Below, piece after piece: positions 28,539 to 37,991 of a stretch of 64,000 nucleotides of DNA (position 1 is the first letter of the stretch; every line of letters begins with the position of its first letter). A model generated the notes under the pieces. The model had not been told where the DNA came from and searched no databases. It was given only the letters and a program-made list of their open reading frames with translations. The stretch is from positions 124,001 to 188,000 of the forward strand of contig NZ_VNHW01000009.1 of assembly GCF_008124835.1 (NCBI RefSeq). Direction: 5' to 3'. This DNA is from Blastococcus xanthinilyticus. Its GTDB lineage: Bacteria; Actinomycetota; Actinomycetes; Mycobacteriales; Geodermatophilaceae. A program made the position numbers and the translations under genes.

Positions 28539-29659
28539 CGGCCGCCGACGAGCTCTTCGCCCGGCTCGGGCGCGCCCCCGACGTCGAGGCGCCGGAGCTG
28601 GTCGCCGTCGACGCGACCGACCGGCTGCTGCTGGACGAGGCGGCCGCCTCCCTGGCCCTCTGCGGACCCGGCGAGGTCGCCGTCGTCGACGACGCCTTCG
28701 GCGCGCTCACCCTCGGCGCGGTGGCCCTGCACGGGGCCTCCGACGTCCGGGTGGCCCAGGACCTGCTGGTCGGCGAGCGGGCGCTGGCCCGCAACGCCGA
28801 GCGCACCGGCCTGACCGGCACCTACCGCACGCTGCCGCTGGCGGAGGTCGCGGCGGGCGCGCGGGTGGTGCTGGTGCAGGCCCCCAAGTCGCTGGACGGC
28901 CTGCGCGAGATCGCCGAGTCGGTGGCGGCCGTGGCCGCCCCCGACGTCACGGTGCTCGTCGGCGGCCGCGTGAAGCACATGACGCACACGATGAACGACG
29001 TGCTGGGCGACTCCTTCGCCGACGTCTCGGCCACGCTGGCCCGGCAGAAGTCGCGGGTGCTCGTCGCGCGCGGGCCGAAGCCCGGATCGTCGTCGTTCCC
29101 CCGTCGCCAGGAGCACCCCGACCTCGGTCTGACCGTCTGCGCGCACGGCGCGGCGTTCGCCGGGACGAAGATCGACCTCGGCACCCGGGCCCTGCTGGGC
29201 AGCCTGGACCAGATGGCCCCCGACGCCGCCACGGCGCTGGACCTGGGCTGCGGCACGGGCGTGCTGGCCGTCCTCCTGGCCCGGGCGCGCCCGTCGCTGG
29301 AGGTGGTCGCCGCCGACCAGTCGGCGGCGGCGGTGGCCTCGGCCCGGGCGACGGCGGAGACCAACGGTGTCGTCGACCGGATCCGGGTGGTCCGGGACGA
29401 CGCGGCGGACTCCCTCCCCGGCGCGAGCCTCGATCTCGTCGTCTGCAATCCGCCGTTCCACGTCGGCGCCGCGGTCGTGACCACGGCGGCCGACCGGCTC
29501 TTCGCGGCGGCCCGCCGCGTGCTGCGTCCCGGCGGTGAGCTGTGGACCGTCTACAACTCGGCGTTGCACTACAAACCGCAGCTCAACCGGGTAGTGGGTC
29601 CCACCAGGCTCGCCCGCCAGGACCCGAAGTTCACCGTCACCGTCTCCACGCGCCGCTGA
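28535..29659 (+). CDS. class I methyltransferase, RlmG/RsmC-like (rRNA guanine-N2)
   Basis: 374 residues. The C-terminal half has motif I ALDLGCGTGVLAVLL and the N2-guanine methyltransferase motif VVCNPPFHVG. The N-terminal half is a degenerate Rossmann-like domain. This two-domain plan is that of RlmG/RsmC rRNA methyltransferases. The GTG overlaps the dehalogenase stop by 4 bp; the pairing is probably translational coupling rather than a shared pathway. The exact rRNA target needs homology search. Confidence 0.85.
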   Translation: MTAADELFARLGRAPDVEAPELVAVDATDRLLLDEAAASLALCGPGEVAVVDDAFGALTLGAVALHGASDVRVAQDLLVGERALARNAERTGLTGTYRTLPLAEVAAGARVVLVQAPKSLDGLREIAESVAAVAAPDVTVLVGGRVKHMTHTMNDVLGDSFADVSATLARQKSRVLVARGPKPGSSSFPRRQEHPDLGLTVCAHGAAFAGTKIDLGTRALLGSLDQMAPDAATALDLGCGTGVLAVLLARARPSLEVVAADQSAAAVASARATAETNGVVDRIRVVRDDAADSLPGASLDLVVCNPPFHVGAAVVTTAADRLFAAARRVLRPGGELWTVYNSALHYKPQLNRVVGPTRLARQDPKFTVTVSTRR

Positions 29660-29776
29660 CCGCCACCCCTGGGAACGTGGCCGAGGTCACGATCTGCACC
29701 GGGGTGTCCGCTCGGCTTGATCGTGCGGGCCTCCCGTCGAGGACTCGGGGGACGGGATGCCGAACGAGGAGGACAC

Positions 29777-31360
29777 ATGGCAGGGCGACTGGGCCGCGCG
29801 AAGGTGAGCACGCGCCTGCTGCTGCTGGTGCTCGCCGCGGTGATCGGGATGGCGACGATCGCCGTGATGGGTGCGCTGCAGGCGCGCTCCACGATCGAGG
29901 AAGAGCAGCGCAGCCAGGCGAAGGTGGCCGTGGAGTCCGCCCTGGGCGTCATCGCCCACTACGGGGAGCTCGAGTCCGCCGGGACGATGACCCGCGAGGC
30001 GGCGCAGGCGGCGGCCGCCGCCGCGATCCGGGAGATGCGGTACTCCGGCGAGGAGTACTTCTGGATCAACGACATGGCCCCGACCATGGTCATGCACCCG
30101 ATCAAGCCCGAGCTCGACGGCACGGACCTCTCGGCCAACGCGGACCCCAACGGCAAGAAGCTCTTCGTCGAGTTCGTGGAGACCGTGGAGGCCCAGGGCA
30201 GCGGCTACGTCGACTACCTCTGGCCCAAGCCCGGTGAGGAGGAGCCGCAGCCCAAGGTCTCCTACGTGACCGGCTACGAGCCGTGGGGCTGGGTCGTCGG
30301 CTCCGGTCTGTACGTCGCCGACCTCGACGGCGCCTTCCGGGCGGAGCTGGTGACGATGGCGCTGTGGGCGGCACCGCTCATCCTGGGCATCGTCGTGCTC
30401 TCGCTGCTGATCTCCCGCAGCATCAACCGGCCGCTGCGCGAGATGACCGAGGTCCTGCGCACCGGCGACCTGCAGCGCCGGCTCGACGAGGGCGCCGGCC
30501 GTACGGAGCTCGACCAGCTCGCCGGCGCGGTGAACACCACGCTGTGCCGGGTGTCGGGCGTGGTGGCCGACGTCGGGGACGCCTCGCGGATGCTGGAGGA
30601 CGCCGCGCGCACCCTGTCGTCGACGAGCGAGTGCATCGCCGGCACGGCCGAGCGCTCGCAGGGCCAGGCCGAGAGCGTCACCACCGCCGCCCGCGAGGTC
30701 AGCAGCGGGATCGAGGCGGTGGCGGCCGGCGCCGAGCAGATGGGCGCCTCCATCCGGGAGATCGCGCACAACGCGGCCGAGGCCGCCCGGATCGCGGGCA
30801 GCGCCGTGACGGCGGCGGAGTCCACCTCGGTCACCATCGGCCGGCTCGGTGAGTCCAGCGCGGAGATCGGCAACGTCGTCAAGGTGATCACCAGCATCGC
30901 CGAGCAGACCAACCTGCTCGCGCTCAACGCCACGATCGAGGCCGCGCGGGCCGGTGAGGCCGGCAAGGGCTTCGCCGTCGTCGCGAACGAGGTCAAGGAG
31001 CTGGCGCAGGAGACGGCGAAGGCGACCGAGGACATCGCCCGCCGGGTCGAGGCGATCCAGACGGACACGGGCAGCGCGGTGCAGGCGATCGGCGGGGTCA
31101 CCACGATCATCGCCGAGATCAACGACTACCAGACGACGATCGCCTCGGCGGTGGAGGAGCAGACCGCCACCACCAACGAGATGAGCCGGGCCATCGCCGA
31201 CGCCGCGCAGAGCGGCCGGTCGATCGCGGGCACGGTGGCCGAGGTGGCCACCGGCGCGCAGGAGACCTCGGCGGGCGTCGCGGACATGCAGTCGGCCGCG
31301 GACGACCTGGTGCGGATGTCGGCGGAGCTGCAGAAGGTGGCCGGCACCTTCGAGCAGTGA
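29777..31360 (+). CDS. methyl-accepting chemotaxis protein with single Cache sensor
   Basis: 527 residues. The first membrane segment is at about 12-32. A periplasmic single Cache domain follows ([17 protein letters not shown] and [15 protein letters not shown]), then a second membrane segment near 190-212, a HAMP linker and a long cytoplasmic signalling domain. The highly conserved hairpin tip is [20 protein letters not shown]. The ATG at 29777 follows GAGGAGGACAC. No che or flagellar gene is in the window. Confidence 0.93.
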   Translation: MAGRLGRAKVSTRLLLLVLAAVIGMATIAVMGALQARSTIEEEQRSQAKVAVESALGVIAHYGELESAGTMTREAAQAAAAAAIREMRYSGEEYFWINDMAPTMVMHPIKPELDGTDLSANADPNGKKLFVEFVETVEAQGSGYVDYLWPKPGEEEPQPKVSYVTGYEPWGWVVGSGLYVADLDGAFRAELVTMALWAAPLILGIVVLSLLISRSINRPLREMTEVLRTGDLQRRLDEGAGRTELDQLAGAVNTTLCRVSGVVADVGDASRMLEDAARTLSSTSECIAGTAERSQGQAESVTTAAREVSSGIEAVAAGAEQMGASIREIAHNAAEAARIAGSAVTAAESTSVTIGRLGESSAEIGNVVKVITSIAEQTNLLALNATIEAARAGEAGKGFAVVANEVKELAQETAKATEDIARRVEAIQTDTGSAVQAIGGVTTIIAEINDYQTTIASAVEEQTATTNEMSRAIADAAQSGRSIAGTVAEVATGAQETSAGVADMQSAADDLVRMSAELQKVAGTFEQ

Positions 31361-31364
31361 GGCC

Positions 31365-31393
31365 CCGGTGGCGGGAAGCCCCGCCGCCACCGG
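31365..31393 (+). terminator. hairpin terminator after the chemoreceptor gene
   Basis: CCGGTGGCGG (31365-31374) pairs perfectly with CCGCCACCGG (31384-31393) over a 9-nt loop and begins 4 nt after the stop codon. No T tract follows. Confidence 0.6.
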
Positions 31394-31595
31394 TCCCCGG
31401 TCCACCGGAACCGCCCCCCGGCGGCGGGAATCGCGCCGAAGGCGGAGGATGCACGTGAAACATCCGTTGCGCCGCCCCATGGGGTGACGTGCCGCCGATC
31501 ACGCTGACCGCACGGGCGAACGCTGCCGATGGTGTCGCAGAATGTTCAACCAGTCGGCCGGGAGAGCTCCGGCCCGGAGAGGCGCAGGGGGCTTC

Positions 31596-32591
31596 ATGGC
31601 TCGGGTGGTGGAGCAGGGGTCGGTTCCGGCCCGCTCCCGCTCGGCCTGCCCCGACGGGCTCCGGAGCCACCGGGCGGCGGTGATCGGCTCCGACGACGAA
31701 CTGCTGGCCGGCGTCCTCCCCTACGCGGAGGAGGGCCTGCGCCGTGGTGACCTCGTCGTCCTGTCGTGCCCGCCGGAGACCGCCGAGCTGATCGGCGGGG
31801 CGCTCGGGGAGCGGGCCCGGGCGGTGGAGTCCGACCCCCGGCTGTGCCTGCTGGGCTCCAACGTCCCCGACTCCATCACCGCCACCGGGGAGCTGGTGGA
31901 ACGGGCGGGCGGAGCCGGCTCGGGCGCGTTGCGGGTCGTCGGCCAGGTGCAGTTCGGGGCCGAGGCGCGGAACTGGCGCGAGGGCCTCCGCTACGAGTCG
32001 GCCGTCAACGACCTGCTCGTCGCCCAGCCGGTGGCCGCCCTGTGCCTGTTCGACCGCCGTGTGCTGCCCGCCGAGGTGGTGGCCGGTGCCGCCGCCACGC
32101 ACCCCGAGCTGCAGTCCGGGAGCCGGTCGTACCCCAGCCCCGCCTACCAGGACCCCGTCGAGTTCGTCCGCACGCTGCCGCTGCCGCGCGAGGCGATCGA
32201 GGACGGCGCTCCGCGGTTCGCCGTCGACGCGTCTCCGTCCCTGGTGGCCCTGCGGCACGCCCTGCGGGCCGCCCTCGCCGCCTGCGTGCCGGACGAGAAC
32301 CAGTCCGCCGATCTGCAGTTCGCGGTCAGCGAGATCGCGGCCAACGCCTTCCGCCACGGCGCGCCCCCCATCTCGGCCCGGCTGTGGGCCGACCCGGAGC
32401 GGGTCGTGTGCACCGTCACCGACCGGGGCCGCGGCTTCGACGAGCCGTTCGCCGGCTTCCGCCCGGCCCACGGCGAGGACCTCAGCCGCGGCGGCATGGG
32501 GCTGTGGCTGGCCCGGAAGCTGTGGGACCACGTCGATCTGCTCCCCGCGGGGCCCGGCCTGACCGTCCGGCTCAGTACCCGGCTCCGCTGA
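31596..32591 (+). CDS. MEDS-domain sensor with C-terminal RsbW-like ATPase
   Basis: 331 residues. The N-terminal part (about 20-190) resembles MEDS domains (SHRAAVIGSDDELLAGVLPYAEEGLRRGDLVVL), predicted to sense methanogen/methylotroph-type or hydrocarbon-derived ligands. The C-terminal GHKL domain has VSEIAANAFRHG and GGMGLWLARKL. The combination is a fused sensor and anti-sigma-type kinase, common in actinobacteria. The ATG at 31596 follows GCAGGGGG; an in-frame start at 31542 is less well supported. Partner sigma factor unknown. Confidence 0.82.
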   Translation: MARVVEQGSVPARSRSACPDGLRSHRAAVIGSDDELLAGVLPYAEEGLRRGDLVVLSCPPETAELIGGALGERARAVESDPRLCLLGSNVPDSITATGELVERAGGAGSGALRVVGQVQFGAEARNWREGLRYESAVNDLLVAQPVAALCLFDRRVLPAEVVAGAAATHPELQSGSRSYPSPAYQDPVEFVRTLPLPREAIEDGAPRFAVDASPSLVALRHALRAALAACVPDENQSADLQFAVSEIAANAFRHGAPPISARLWADPERVVCTVTDRGRGFDEPFAGFRPAHGEDLSRGGMGLWLARKLWDHVDLLPAGPGLTVRLSTRLR

Positions 32592-32610
32592 CGCGGACCG
32601 GGCGGCCGGC

Positions 32611-33141
32611 GTGGCACCGGCCACTACGGTGAGCGACGTGGAGGACGCCGTCGACCTGATCCTGCGGCAGTGGGCTCGGGAACGGCCGGACCTCGACTGC
32701 TCCCCGATGGGCGTCATCGGGCGGATCACCCAGCTCCAGCGGGAGGTCCACCTGGCGCAGCGCGCCACCTTCGCCCGCTACGGCCTCGACGCGCCGTCGT
32801 TCGACGTCCTGGCCGCGCTGCGCCGGGCGGGGGAGCCCTACCAGCTGACGCCGACCGCCCTCATGCGCACGGCGCTGGTCACGTCGGGGGCCATCACCCA
32901 GCGGCTGGACCGGCTGGAGGAGCGCGGCCTGATCACCCGCGAGCGCAGCGTGTCCGACGGGCGGGCGGTGGTGGTCACGCTCACGGCCGCCGGCCGGGCG
33001 GCCCTCGACGCGGCGCTCCCCGACCACCTGGAGACCGAGCGGCGGCTCCTCGACGCGCTCCCGGCCGACGACCGGGAGCAGCTGGCGGCGCTGCTGCGCC
33101 GGCTGCTGGTCGGCCTGGGCCGGGTGCCGCAGCAGCCCTGA
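32611..33141 (+). CDS. MarR-family transcriptional regulator
   Basis: 176 residues from the first GTG; in-frame GTG codons at 32629 and 32638 are alternative starts. The winged-helix region is TPTALMRTALVTSGAITQRLDRLEERGLITRERSVSDGRAVVVTLT, the classical MarR recognition helix and wing. It sits 19 bp after the MEDS gene and converges with the diguanylate cyclase gene. Its target is not evident; no palindrome was seen immediately upstream. Confidence 0.88.
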   Translation: MAPATTVSDVEDAVDLILRQWARERPDLDCSPMGVIGRITQLQREVHLAQRATFARYGLDAPSFDVLAALRRAGEPYQLTPTALMRTALVTSGAITQRLDRLEERGLITRERSVSDGRAVVVTLTAAGRAALDAALPDHLETERRLLDALPADDREQLAALLRRLLVGLGRVPQQP

Positions 33142-33179
33142 CGCCCGCGCGCCGGCACGCCCTCGCCGCCGGGGCCGCC

Positions 33180-35030
33180 TCAGCGCAGCGCGGTGCCCGC
33201 GGCGCCGAGCAGGGCGCAGGAGTCCTTGCCCGCCCGCTTGGCGGCGTACATCGCGGTGTCGGCCCGGTGCAGCAGCTGCCCGGCGGTGCAGCCGGGCTCG
33301 GCCAGCGCGCCGCCGATGCTGGCGGTCACGGTGACCGGCCGGCCGGCCAGCTCCACCGGCACGCGGAACGCGGCGAGCAGCCGGTCGGCCACCTCGTGCA
33401 GCCGGGCGTCGTCGGCCTCGGGCAGCAGCAGCGCGAACTCGTCGCCGCCGAGCCGTGCCACCACGTCGTCGGCCCGCACGTCGGCGGAGAGCCGGGCGGC
33501 GACGGTGCGCAGCAGCTCGTCGCCCGCGGCATGGCCGAGGGTGTCGTTGACCGTCTTGAAGTCGTCGAGGTCGACGAAGAGCACCGCGGGCGGCGCCGCG
33601 GCGTCGACCGTGGCGGTCGCCCCGGCCAGCCGTTCGTTGAAGGCGGTGCGGTTGAGCAGCCCGGTCAGGGGGTCGGTGGTCGCCTGCCGGCGCAGCTCGT
33701 CCTCGAAGAGCTTCCGGTCGGTGACCTCCCGCAGGTTGACCACCCAGCCGTCGAGGCCCACCTCGTCCACGCGGGCGCTGATCCGCGCCTCGACCCAGCG
33801 GCTGCCACCGGCGCTCTGCTCCACCCGGATGTCGGTGTCGATGAACCCGGTGGCCGAGCTCCGGGCCTCGCCGGCGGCGACGACCGCGGCGCGCAGCCGG
33901 GCCTGGTCGCGGGGGTCGGCGAGCTCGATGGCCGATCGGCCGACGTACTCGCTCCCGGGGCGCCCGAGCAGGGACTCCGCCGCGGGGCTCATGTAGGAGA
34001 TGGTCCCGGAGCGGTCGATGATCGCGATGACGTCGGCGGCGTTGGCCAGCAGCAGCTGCATGCGCGACTCGCTCGCGGCCAGCGCCGCGCGGGCGCGCTC
34101 GCGCTCCTGGTTCAGCGCGGTCAGCCGGCCGAGCGCCAGCCCGGTGAGCACGGCGCTGCCGGCGCCCAGGACGTAGCCCACGCCGCCGTGTCCGAAGCTC
34201 CACAGCACCAGGAGCGCGGGGCTGATCAGCAGCGCGGCGCCCAGTCCGAGGACGCGGCCGGAGGCGGCGTCCTGGTCGGAGTCCGGCCGGCGGCCCAGGG
34301 TCACCACGGAGGGGTGCCGCGCGGCCAGGGTGATGGCCGCCACGGCGAGCAGCGGCAGCGGGTCCAGCAGCGGCGACTCCCGCATCGGCCCGACCAGGAG
34401 GCGGCCGCTGTACCCGATCACGGTGAGGAGCGCGGCGACGAGCAGGGCCGTGGAGCTCACCGAGCGGCGGCCCTGGGACATGGCCAGGGGCACGCAGACG
34501 ATGAGCAGGACCACCGTGATCAGCGGGACGCCGACGCCGATCTCGACGTGCTCGGCGAGGTTGGAGTGCTCGTCCCCGCGGACGGCGAGCACGGCGAGCC
34601 CCGCGGCCAGCAGGAGCGTGGCGGTGTCCGCCCAGGCCGCCCAGTTCCGGGAGCGCTGGCCGCGGCGCAGGATGCCCAGCGCGCCGACGACGAGGGCCGC
34701 GTAGGCGGCGAGGTCGAGCCCGGACTCCAGCGGGGTGAAGACGCCGGGCGCGACGCCGGCCTGCGCGGGCACCTCCGCCACGCAGCTCGCGGCGAAGCAG
34801 GCCAGGCAGGTGGCCAGCGCCCGCCAGGCGAGGACCTGGGGCGTCCGGTGGCGGCGGAGCGCCGTGGCGGTCCCGGCGAGGCCCAGGAGGAACACCACGA
34901 TCTCGGCCGCCGGCCGCCACGGGCCCAGCGGGACGACGCTCGTCACGGCGACGGCCACCAGCACGACCAGGCCCGCGTGCCACCAGGCGGCGCGGGCGCC
35001 GGCCGGGGGCGGCGTCGTGGACAGGATCAC
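33180..35030 (-). CDS. membrane-bound PAS-GGDEF diguanylate cyclase
   Basis: 616 residues. The N-terminal half has about eight to nine hydrophobic segments, followed by a PAS domain (about 310-425; VIAIIDRSGTISYMSPAAE) and a GGDEF domain. The active-site motif is intact (ARLGGDEFALLLP), and RADD five residues before it matches the RxxD inhibitory site, so product feedback is expected. It makes cyclic di-GMP at the inner membrane. The GTG at 35028-35030 is the only start in frame close to the first hydrophobic segment. The gene follows the DNA ligase gene on the same strand. Confidence 0.92.
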   Translation of the reverse strand: MILSTTPPPAGARAAWWHAGLVVLVAVAVTSVVPLGPWRPAAEIVVFLLGLAGTATALRRHRTPQVLAWRALATCLACFAASCVAEVPAQAGVAPGVFTPLESGLDLAAYAALVVGALGILRRGQRSRNWAAWADTATLLLAAGLAVLAVRGDEHSNLAEHVEIGVGVPLITVVLLIVCVPLAMSQGRRSVSSTALLVAALLTVIGYSGRLLVGPMRESPLLDPLPLLAVAAITLAARHPSVVTLGRRPDSDQDAASGRVLGLGAALLISPALLVLWSFGHGGVGYVLGAGSAVLTGLALGRLTALNQERERARAALAASESRMQLLLANAADVIAIIDRSGTISYMSPAAESLLGRPGSEYVGRSAIELADPRDQARLRAAVVAAGEARSSATGFIDTDIRVEQSAGGSRWVEARISARVDEVGLDGWVVNLREVTDRKLFEDELRRQATTDPLTGLLNRTAFNERLAGATATVDAAAPPAVLFVDLDDFKTVNDTLGHAAGDELLRTVAARLSADVRADDVVARLGGDEFALLLPEADDARLHEVADRLLAAFRVPVELAGRPVTVTASIGGALAEPGCTAGQLLHRADTAMYAAKRAGKDSCALLGAAGTALR

Positions 35031-35104
35031 GACGTCCCATCGGCCTGAGGCACCTGCCGGTCGAGCCGGGCTCACCCCGTCGGGGGAGGCGGGTGCACCG
35101 GCTC

Positions 35105-36175
35105 CTAGGGGAGCGGTGGCAGGTCGTCGGCGCGCAGGTCGGGCCGGGTGCGCACGAAGCGGAGCGGATGGCGGAAGACCCCGGCCTGCAGGGCGGCGTC
35201 GGCGCTGACCTCGACGACGGTGGTCGGCTCCACCCGGGTCAGCGGCACCGACAGCCGGCCGCCCCCGAACCGGCCGGTGCCGATGCGGTCGGGCCACGGG
35301 TGGTCCGCTCCGGCCGGGCGGAGCGCGCCGGCCAGCTCGGCGGCCTGCCGCGGGGAGAGCGGGCCGGTCCGGCCGACGACGACCAGCTCGCCGTCGCGGT
35401 ACCGGCCGGCGACCAGTTGGCTGGGCCGGTCCAGCGCGCCGATGACCCCGCCGGCCAGCACCTCGGTGGTCTCCCAGCTCTTCACCTTGAGCCACTCCCG
35501 CCGGCCGGGGGCGTACCGGGTGGCCGCCCCCTTTGCGACCAGCCCCTCGACCCCGGCGGCGCGGAAGTCGTCGAACCACTGGCGCGCCTCGGCGGGATCG
35601 GCGGTCATCGGGGAGAGCTGCATGGGCGGTGCCCAGCGGGCGGCGAGCTCCTCGAGCGCGGCCCGGCGCCGGGCCAGGGTGCGCCCGCGCAGGTCCTCCC
35701 CGCCGGCGGCGAGCAGGTCGAAGGCGACGTAGGAGGCGGGGGCTGCGGCGACCTGCCCGGCGATCCGGCCGGCCGCGGGGACCATGCGGCGCTGCAGCAG
35801 GCCGAAGTCCAGCCGGTCGCCGTTCCAGATGACGACCTCCCCGTCGACGACCGTCCCGGCCGGCAGCTGGGCGAGCGCGGCGGCGGCGACGTCGGGGAAG
35901 CGGTCGGTGAGGTCCCGGCCCTGCTTGGACCACAGGCGGGTGGAGCTGCGCTCGCGGACGACCACCAGCCGGTAGCCGTCCCACTTGGGCTCGTAGCGGC
36001 AGCCGCCGGCCAGCGCGCCCGGAGCGGGGATCGCCCGGACCGGCTTGGCCAGCTCCACCGCGACGGGTCCGGCCAGCTCGGGCGGCAGGGCGGGCAGACC
36101 CGGGGCGGACAACGGCACGGCGTCCACCCTGTGGGGTCGCGGTTCCGGCCGCAGCTCCGTGAGCTGCCGCTTCAC
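35105..36175 (-). CDS. ATP-dependent DNA ligase (LigC-like)
   Basis: 356 residues. Nucleotidyltransferase motif I EPKWDGYRLVV carries the adenylated Lys. Motifs III-V are visible as SYVAFDLLA, EGLVAKG and WLKVKSWET, followed by an OB-fold region. The size and order match LigC-type ligases involved in repair in actinobacteria. The GTG at 36173-36175 overlaps the Nudix stop by 4 bp (GTGA), the dominant coupling style here. Alternative starts are 36196 and 36127. No Ku gene is in the window. Confidence 0.9.
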   Translation of the reverse strand: MKRQLTELRPEPRPHRVDAVPLSAPGLPALPPELAGPVAVELAKPVRAIPAPGALAGGCRYEPKWDGYRLVVVRERSSTRLWSKQGRDLTDRFPDVAAAALAQLPAGTVVDGEVVIWNGDRLDFGLLQRRMVPAAGRIAGQVAAAPASYVAFDLLAAGGEDLRGRTLARRRAALEELAARWAPPMQLSPMTADPAEARQWFDDFRAAGVEGLVAKGAATRYAPGRREWLKVKSWETTEVLAGGVIGALDRPSQLVAGRYRDGELVVVGRTGPLSPRQAAELAGALRPAGADHPWPDRIGTGRFGGGRLSVPLTRVEPTTVVEVSADAALQAGVFRHPLRFVRTRPDLRADDLPPLP

Positions 36176-36801
36176 CCCTTCGTGGCAGGTCGCCACGCTC
36201 CGCTGTGACCCGGGTGGGCGGCACGACCGGGCGGCGACGTCAACTCCCCGCCCGGGCGACGGCCACGCCCCGGCTCAGGCCGGGCGAGCAGGTGCAGCGC
36301 GTAGGCCGCCAGCGACGGACCGTCGGAGAACCGGCCGTCGCCGATCATCGTCCGCAGCTCGGTGGCCGGGACGAACGCGGTGACCATGTCGGCCTCGGTG
36401 GCCTCCCGGGCGGTCGGCCCGGGGGTGAGGTCCGTGGCCAGCCAGACGTCGAACTCCTGGGTGGACAGGCCGGGGGCCAGGTCGAGGTGGCCCAGGTGCT
36501 CCAGCGTGCCCGCCCGCAGCCCGGTCTCCTCGGCGAGCTCGGCCCGCGCCAGCTCCTCGGCGGACCCGCTGCCCCCGTCGGGCCAGGTGCCCTGCGGGAA
36601 CTCCCAGGTCCGGCGGCCGACCGGGTGGCGGAACTGCTCGACCAACCAGAACCCGTCGCGCTCGGCGGCCAGGACGACGGCGAAGTGCGGCTTCTCGATG
36701 ACGGCGTAGACCCCCGCCGATCCGTCGTCCCGCACCACCGCGTCCTCCCGCAGCCGCAGCCACGGATTGCGGTACACCTCTCGGCTCCCCGTCGTCCGCA
36801 C
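36172..36801 (-). CDS. Nudix hydrolase (ADP-ribose pyrophosphatase-like)
   Basis: 209 residues. The Nudix box lies at GSGSAEELARAELAEETGL. The usual Arg before the first catalytic Glu is Ala here, otherwise the motif is complete. The N-terminal VYRNPWLRLREDAV and the EFPQGTW region resemble ADP-ribose pyrophosphatases. The GTG at 36799-36801 gives a natural N-terminus, while an upstream ATG at 36831 has no ribosome site. Its start lies only 38 bp from the divergent DUF1992 gene, so at least one transcript is probably leaderless. It is coupled to the DNA ligase gene. Confidence 0.85.
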   Translation of the reverse strand: MRTTGSREVYRNPWLRLREDAVVRDDGSAGVYAVIEKPHFAVVLAAERDGFWLVEQFRHPVGRRTWEFPQGTWPDGGSGSAEELARAELAEETGLRAGTLEHLGHLDLAPGLSTQEFDVWLATDLTPGPTAREATEADMVTAFVPATELRTMIGDGRFSDGPSLAAYALHLLARPEPGRGRRPGGELTSPPGRAAHPGHSGAWRPATKG

Positions 36802-36839
36802 GGTGGCGAGCCTGGCACAGACGTGGACCATGGACGGTG

Positions 36840-37340
36840 ATGACCGAGCGAAAGCCGCCGGGGGTCTCCTTCGAGACGTGGGTGGACACCCAGATCGCGC
36901 GAGCCCGGGAGCGCGGCGACTTCGACCGCCTCGACGGCGCGGGGAAGCCGATCGCCGACCTGGACCGCGAGGTGACCGCCTACGACTGGGCGGTGGCCAA
37001 GGCGCGCCGCGAGGGCATCGAAACCGCGGAGATGCTGCCGCCGGGCCTCGCGCTGCGGCGGGAGCGCGACGTGCTGCCCGAGCGCGCGGCGCGGCTGGGC
37101 GCCGAGGCCGCTGTCCGGGCGCTGGCCGAGGACTACAACGCCCGCGTCCAGGCCTTCTGGCGCACCCCGCAGCCCAGCCGCTGGGCGCCGGTCCCCGGGC
37201 TGGCCGACGTGGAGGCCCTCGTGGCCGCGTGGCAGGCGGCCCGCCCGCCGGAGCCGCCGCCGGCACCCCCGGTGGCGGTGGTGCCGCGGCGGCGGCCCTG
37301 GTGGCGGCCCTGGCCGCGGCGCCGGTCCGGCGGCGCCTGA
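36840..37340 (+). CDS. DUF1992 (DnaJ-C28-like conserved domain) protein
   Basis: 166 residues. The N-terminal FETWVDTQIARARERGDFDRLDGAGKPI is the hallmark of the DUF1992 domain, shared with the DNAJC28 family but without a J domain here. The C-terminal part is Pro/Arg/Trp-rich (PRRRPWWRPWPRRR) and probably disordered. The ATG at 36840 is preferred to GTG at 36837. Function unknown. Confidence 0.85.
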   Translation: MTERKPPGVSFETWVDTQIARARERGDFDRLDGAGKPIADLDREVTAYDWAVAKARREGIETAEMLPPGLALRRERDVLPERAARLGAEAAVRALAEDYNARVQAFWRTPQPSRWAPVPGLADVEALVAAWQAARPPEPPPAPPVAVVPRRRPWWRPWPRRRSGGA

Positions 37341-37347
37341 GGCCGGC

Positions 37348-37482
37348 TCAGTCGTCGTCGGCCGCGGCGGCCTCCTGCTCGTGCGCGGCGAGCTCGCGGG
37401 TGGCCATGCCGCCGGTCCCGCCCTCGTCGTGCTGCCCGGGACGGAGGTTCGGCTCGTCGGTCTCCCGCTGCGGCTCACCCAT
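37348..37482 (-). CDS. small acidic hypothetical protein (44 residues)
   Basis: ATG at 37480-37482, TGA at 37348-37350. The peptide is hydrophilic, rich in Glu, Asp, Ala and Gly, and ends in three aspartates. It overlaps the end of the upstream membrane-protein gene by 8 bp, suggesting coupling. Third codon positions are all G or C except one T. An AGG lies about 12 nt upstream. I do not recognise it; coding is likely but not certain. Confidence 0.55.
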   Translation of the reverse strand: MGEPQRETDEPNLRPGQHDEGGTGGMATRELAAHEQEAAAADDD

Positions 37483-37903
37483 GGGCCCGAGCCTGCCGCG
37501 CGCCGCGCAGACCGGCGACCTGGAGCCCGGCGAAGCCGGCCACGACGGCGGCCTGCAGCACCAGCCACACCGCCCCGACCGTGCTGGGGGAGCCCAGGCC
37601 GGTGAGCACGGCGGCGAGGCTGCCGACGACCCACAGGACGTTGGCGCCGACGACGACCTCGGCCGCCGGCGCGCTGATCGGCCGCCGGGCGGCCACGAGC
37701 CACACGGCGACGGCGTAGCCGGCGAGGAACGCCCCGACCCCGCGGAGGAGGCCGGCGGGCAGGCCCAGCAGCCCGTCGAGCAGCGGGGCGGCGAGCAGGT
37801 AGGCCGCGGCGTTCGCGCCCGTGACGAGCGCGTCGAGCCGGAGGACGGGGCGGAGCAGCCCGCCGGTGCGGAGGAATGGGAGAGCGGTGCGGGTGGTGGT
37901 CAT
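37475..37903 (-). CDS. four-helix integral membrane protein
   Basis: 142 residues with about four hydrophobic segments (around 28-50, 52-72, 80-105 and 112-135) and a polar N-terminus. The ATG at 37901-37903 is preferred; GTG at 37912 is an alternative. The gene diverges from an XRE regulator and shares a 15-bp palindrome in the promoter region, so it is the probable target. Function unknown. Confidence 0.75.
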   Translation of the reverse strand: MTTTRTALPFLRTGGLLRPVLRLDALVTGANAAAYLLAAPLLDGLLGLPAGLLRGVGAFLAGYAVAVWLVAARRPISAPAAEVVVGANVLWVVGSLAAVLTGLGSPSTVGAVWLVLQAAVVAGFAGLQVAGLRGARQARAHG

Positions 37904-37939
37904 GGCCGTCACCGTGGCCCGGCCCGGGAGGCGCGTCGA

Positions 37940-37954
37940 TTACCTCGCAGGTAA
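37940..37954. promoter_or_regulatory. operator between membrane protein gene and XRE regulator
   Basis: TTACCTCGCAGGTAA is a perfect palindrome (6-3-6) standing in the 88-bp divergent intergenic region, 36 bp from the membrane-protein start and 37 bp from the regulator start. Its A+T-richness relative to flanks supports an operator. Confidence 0.65.
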
Positions 37955-37991
37955 GCGACAGGCGCACCCGATCGCCGTTAGCGTCGCCGCC

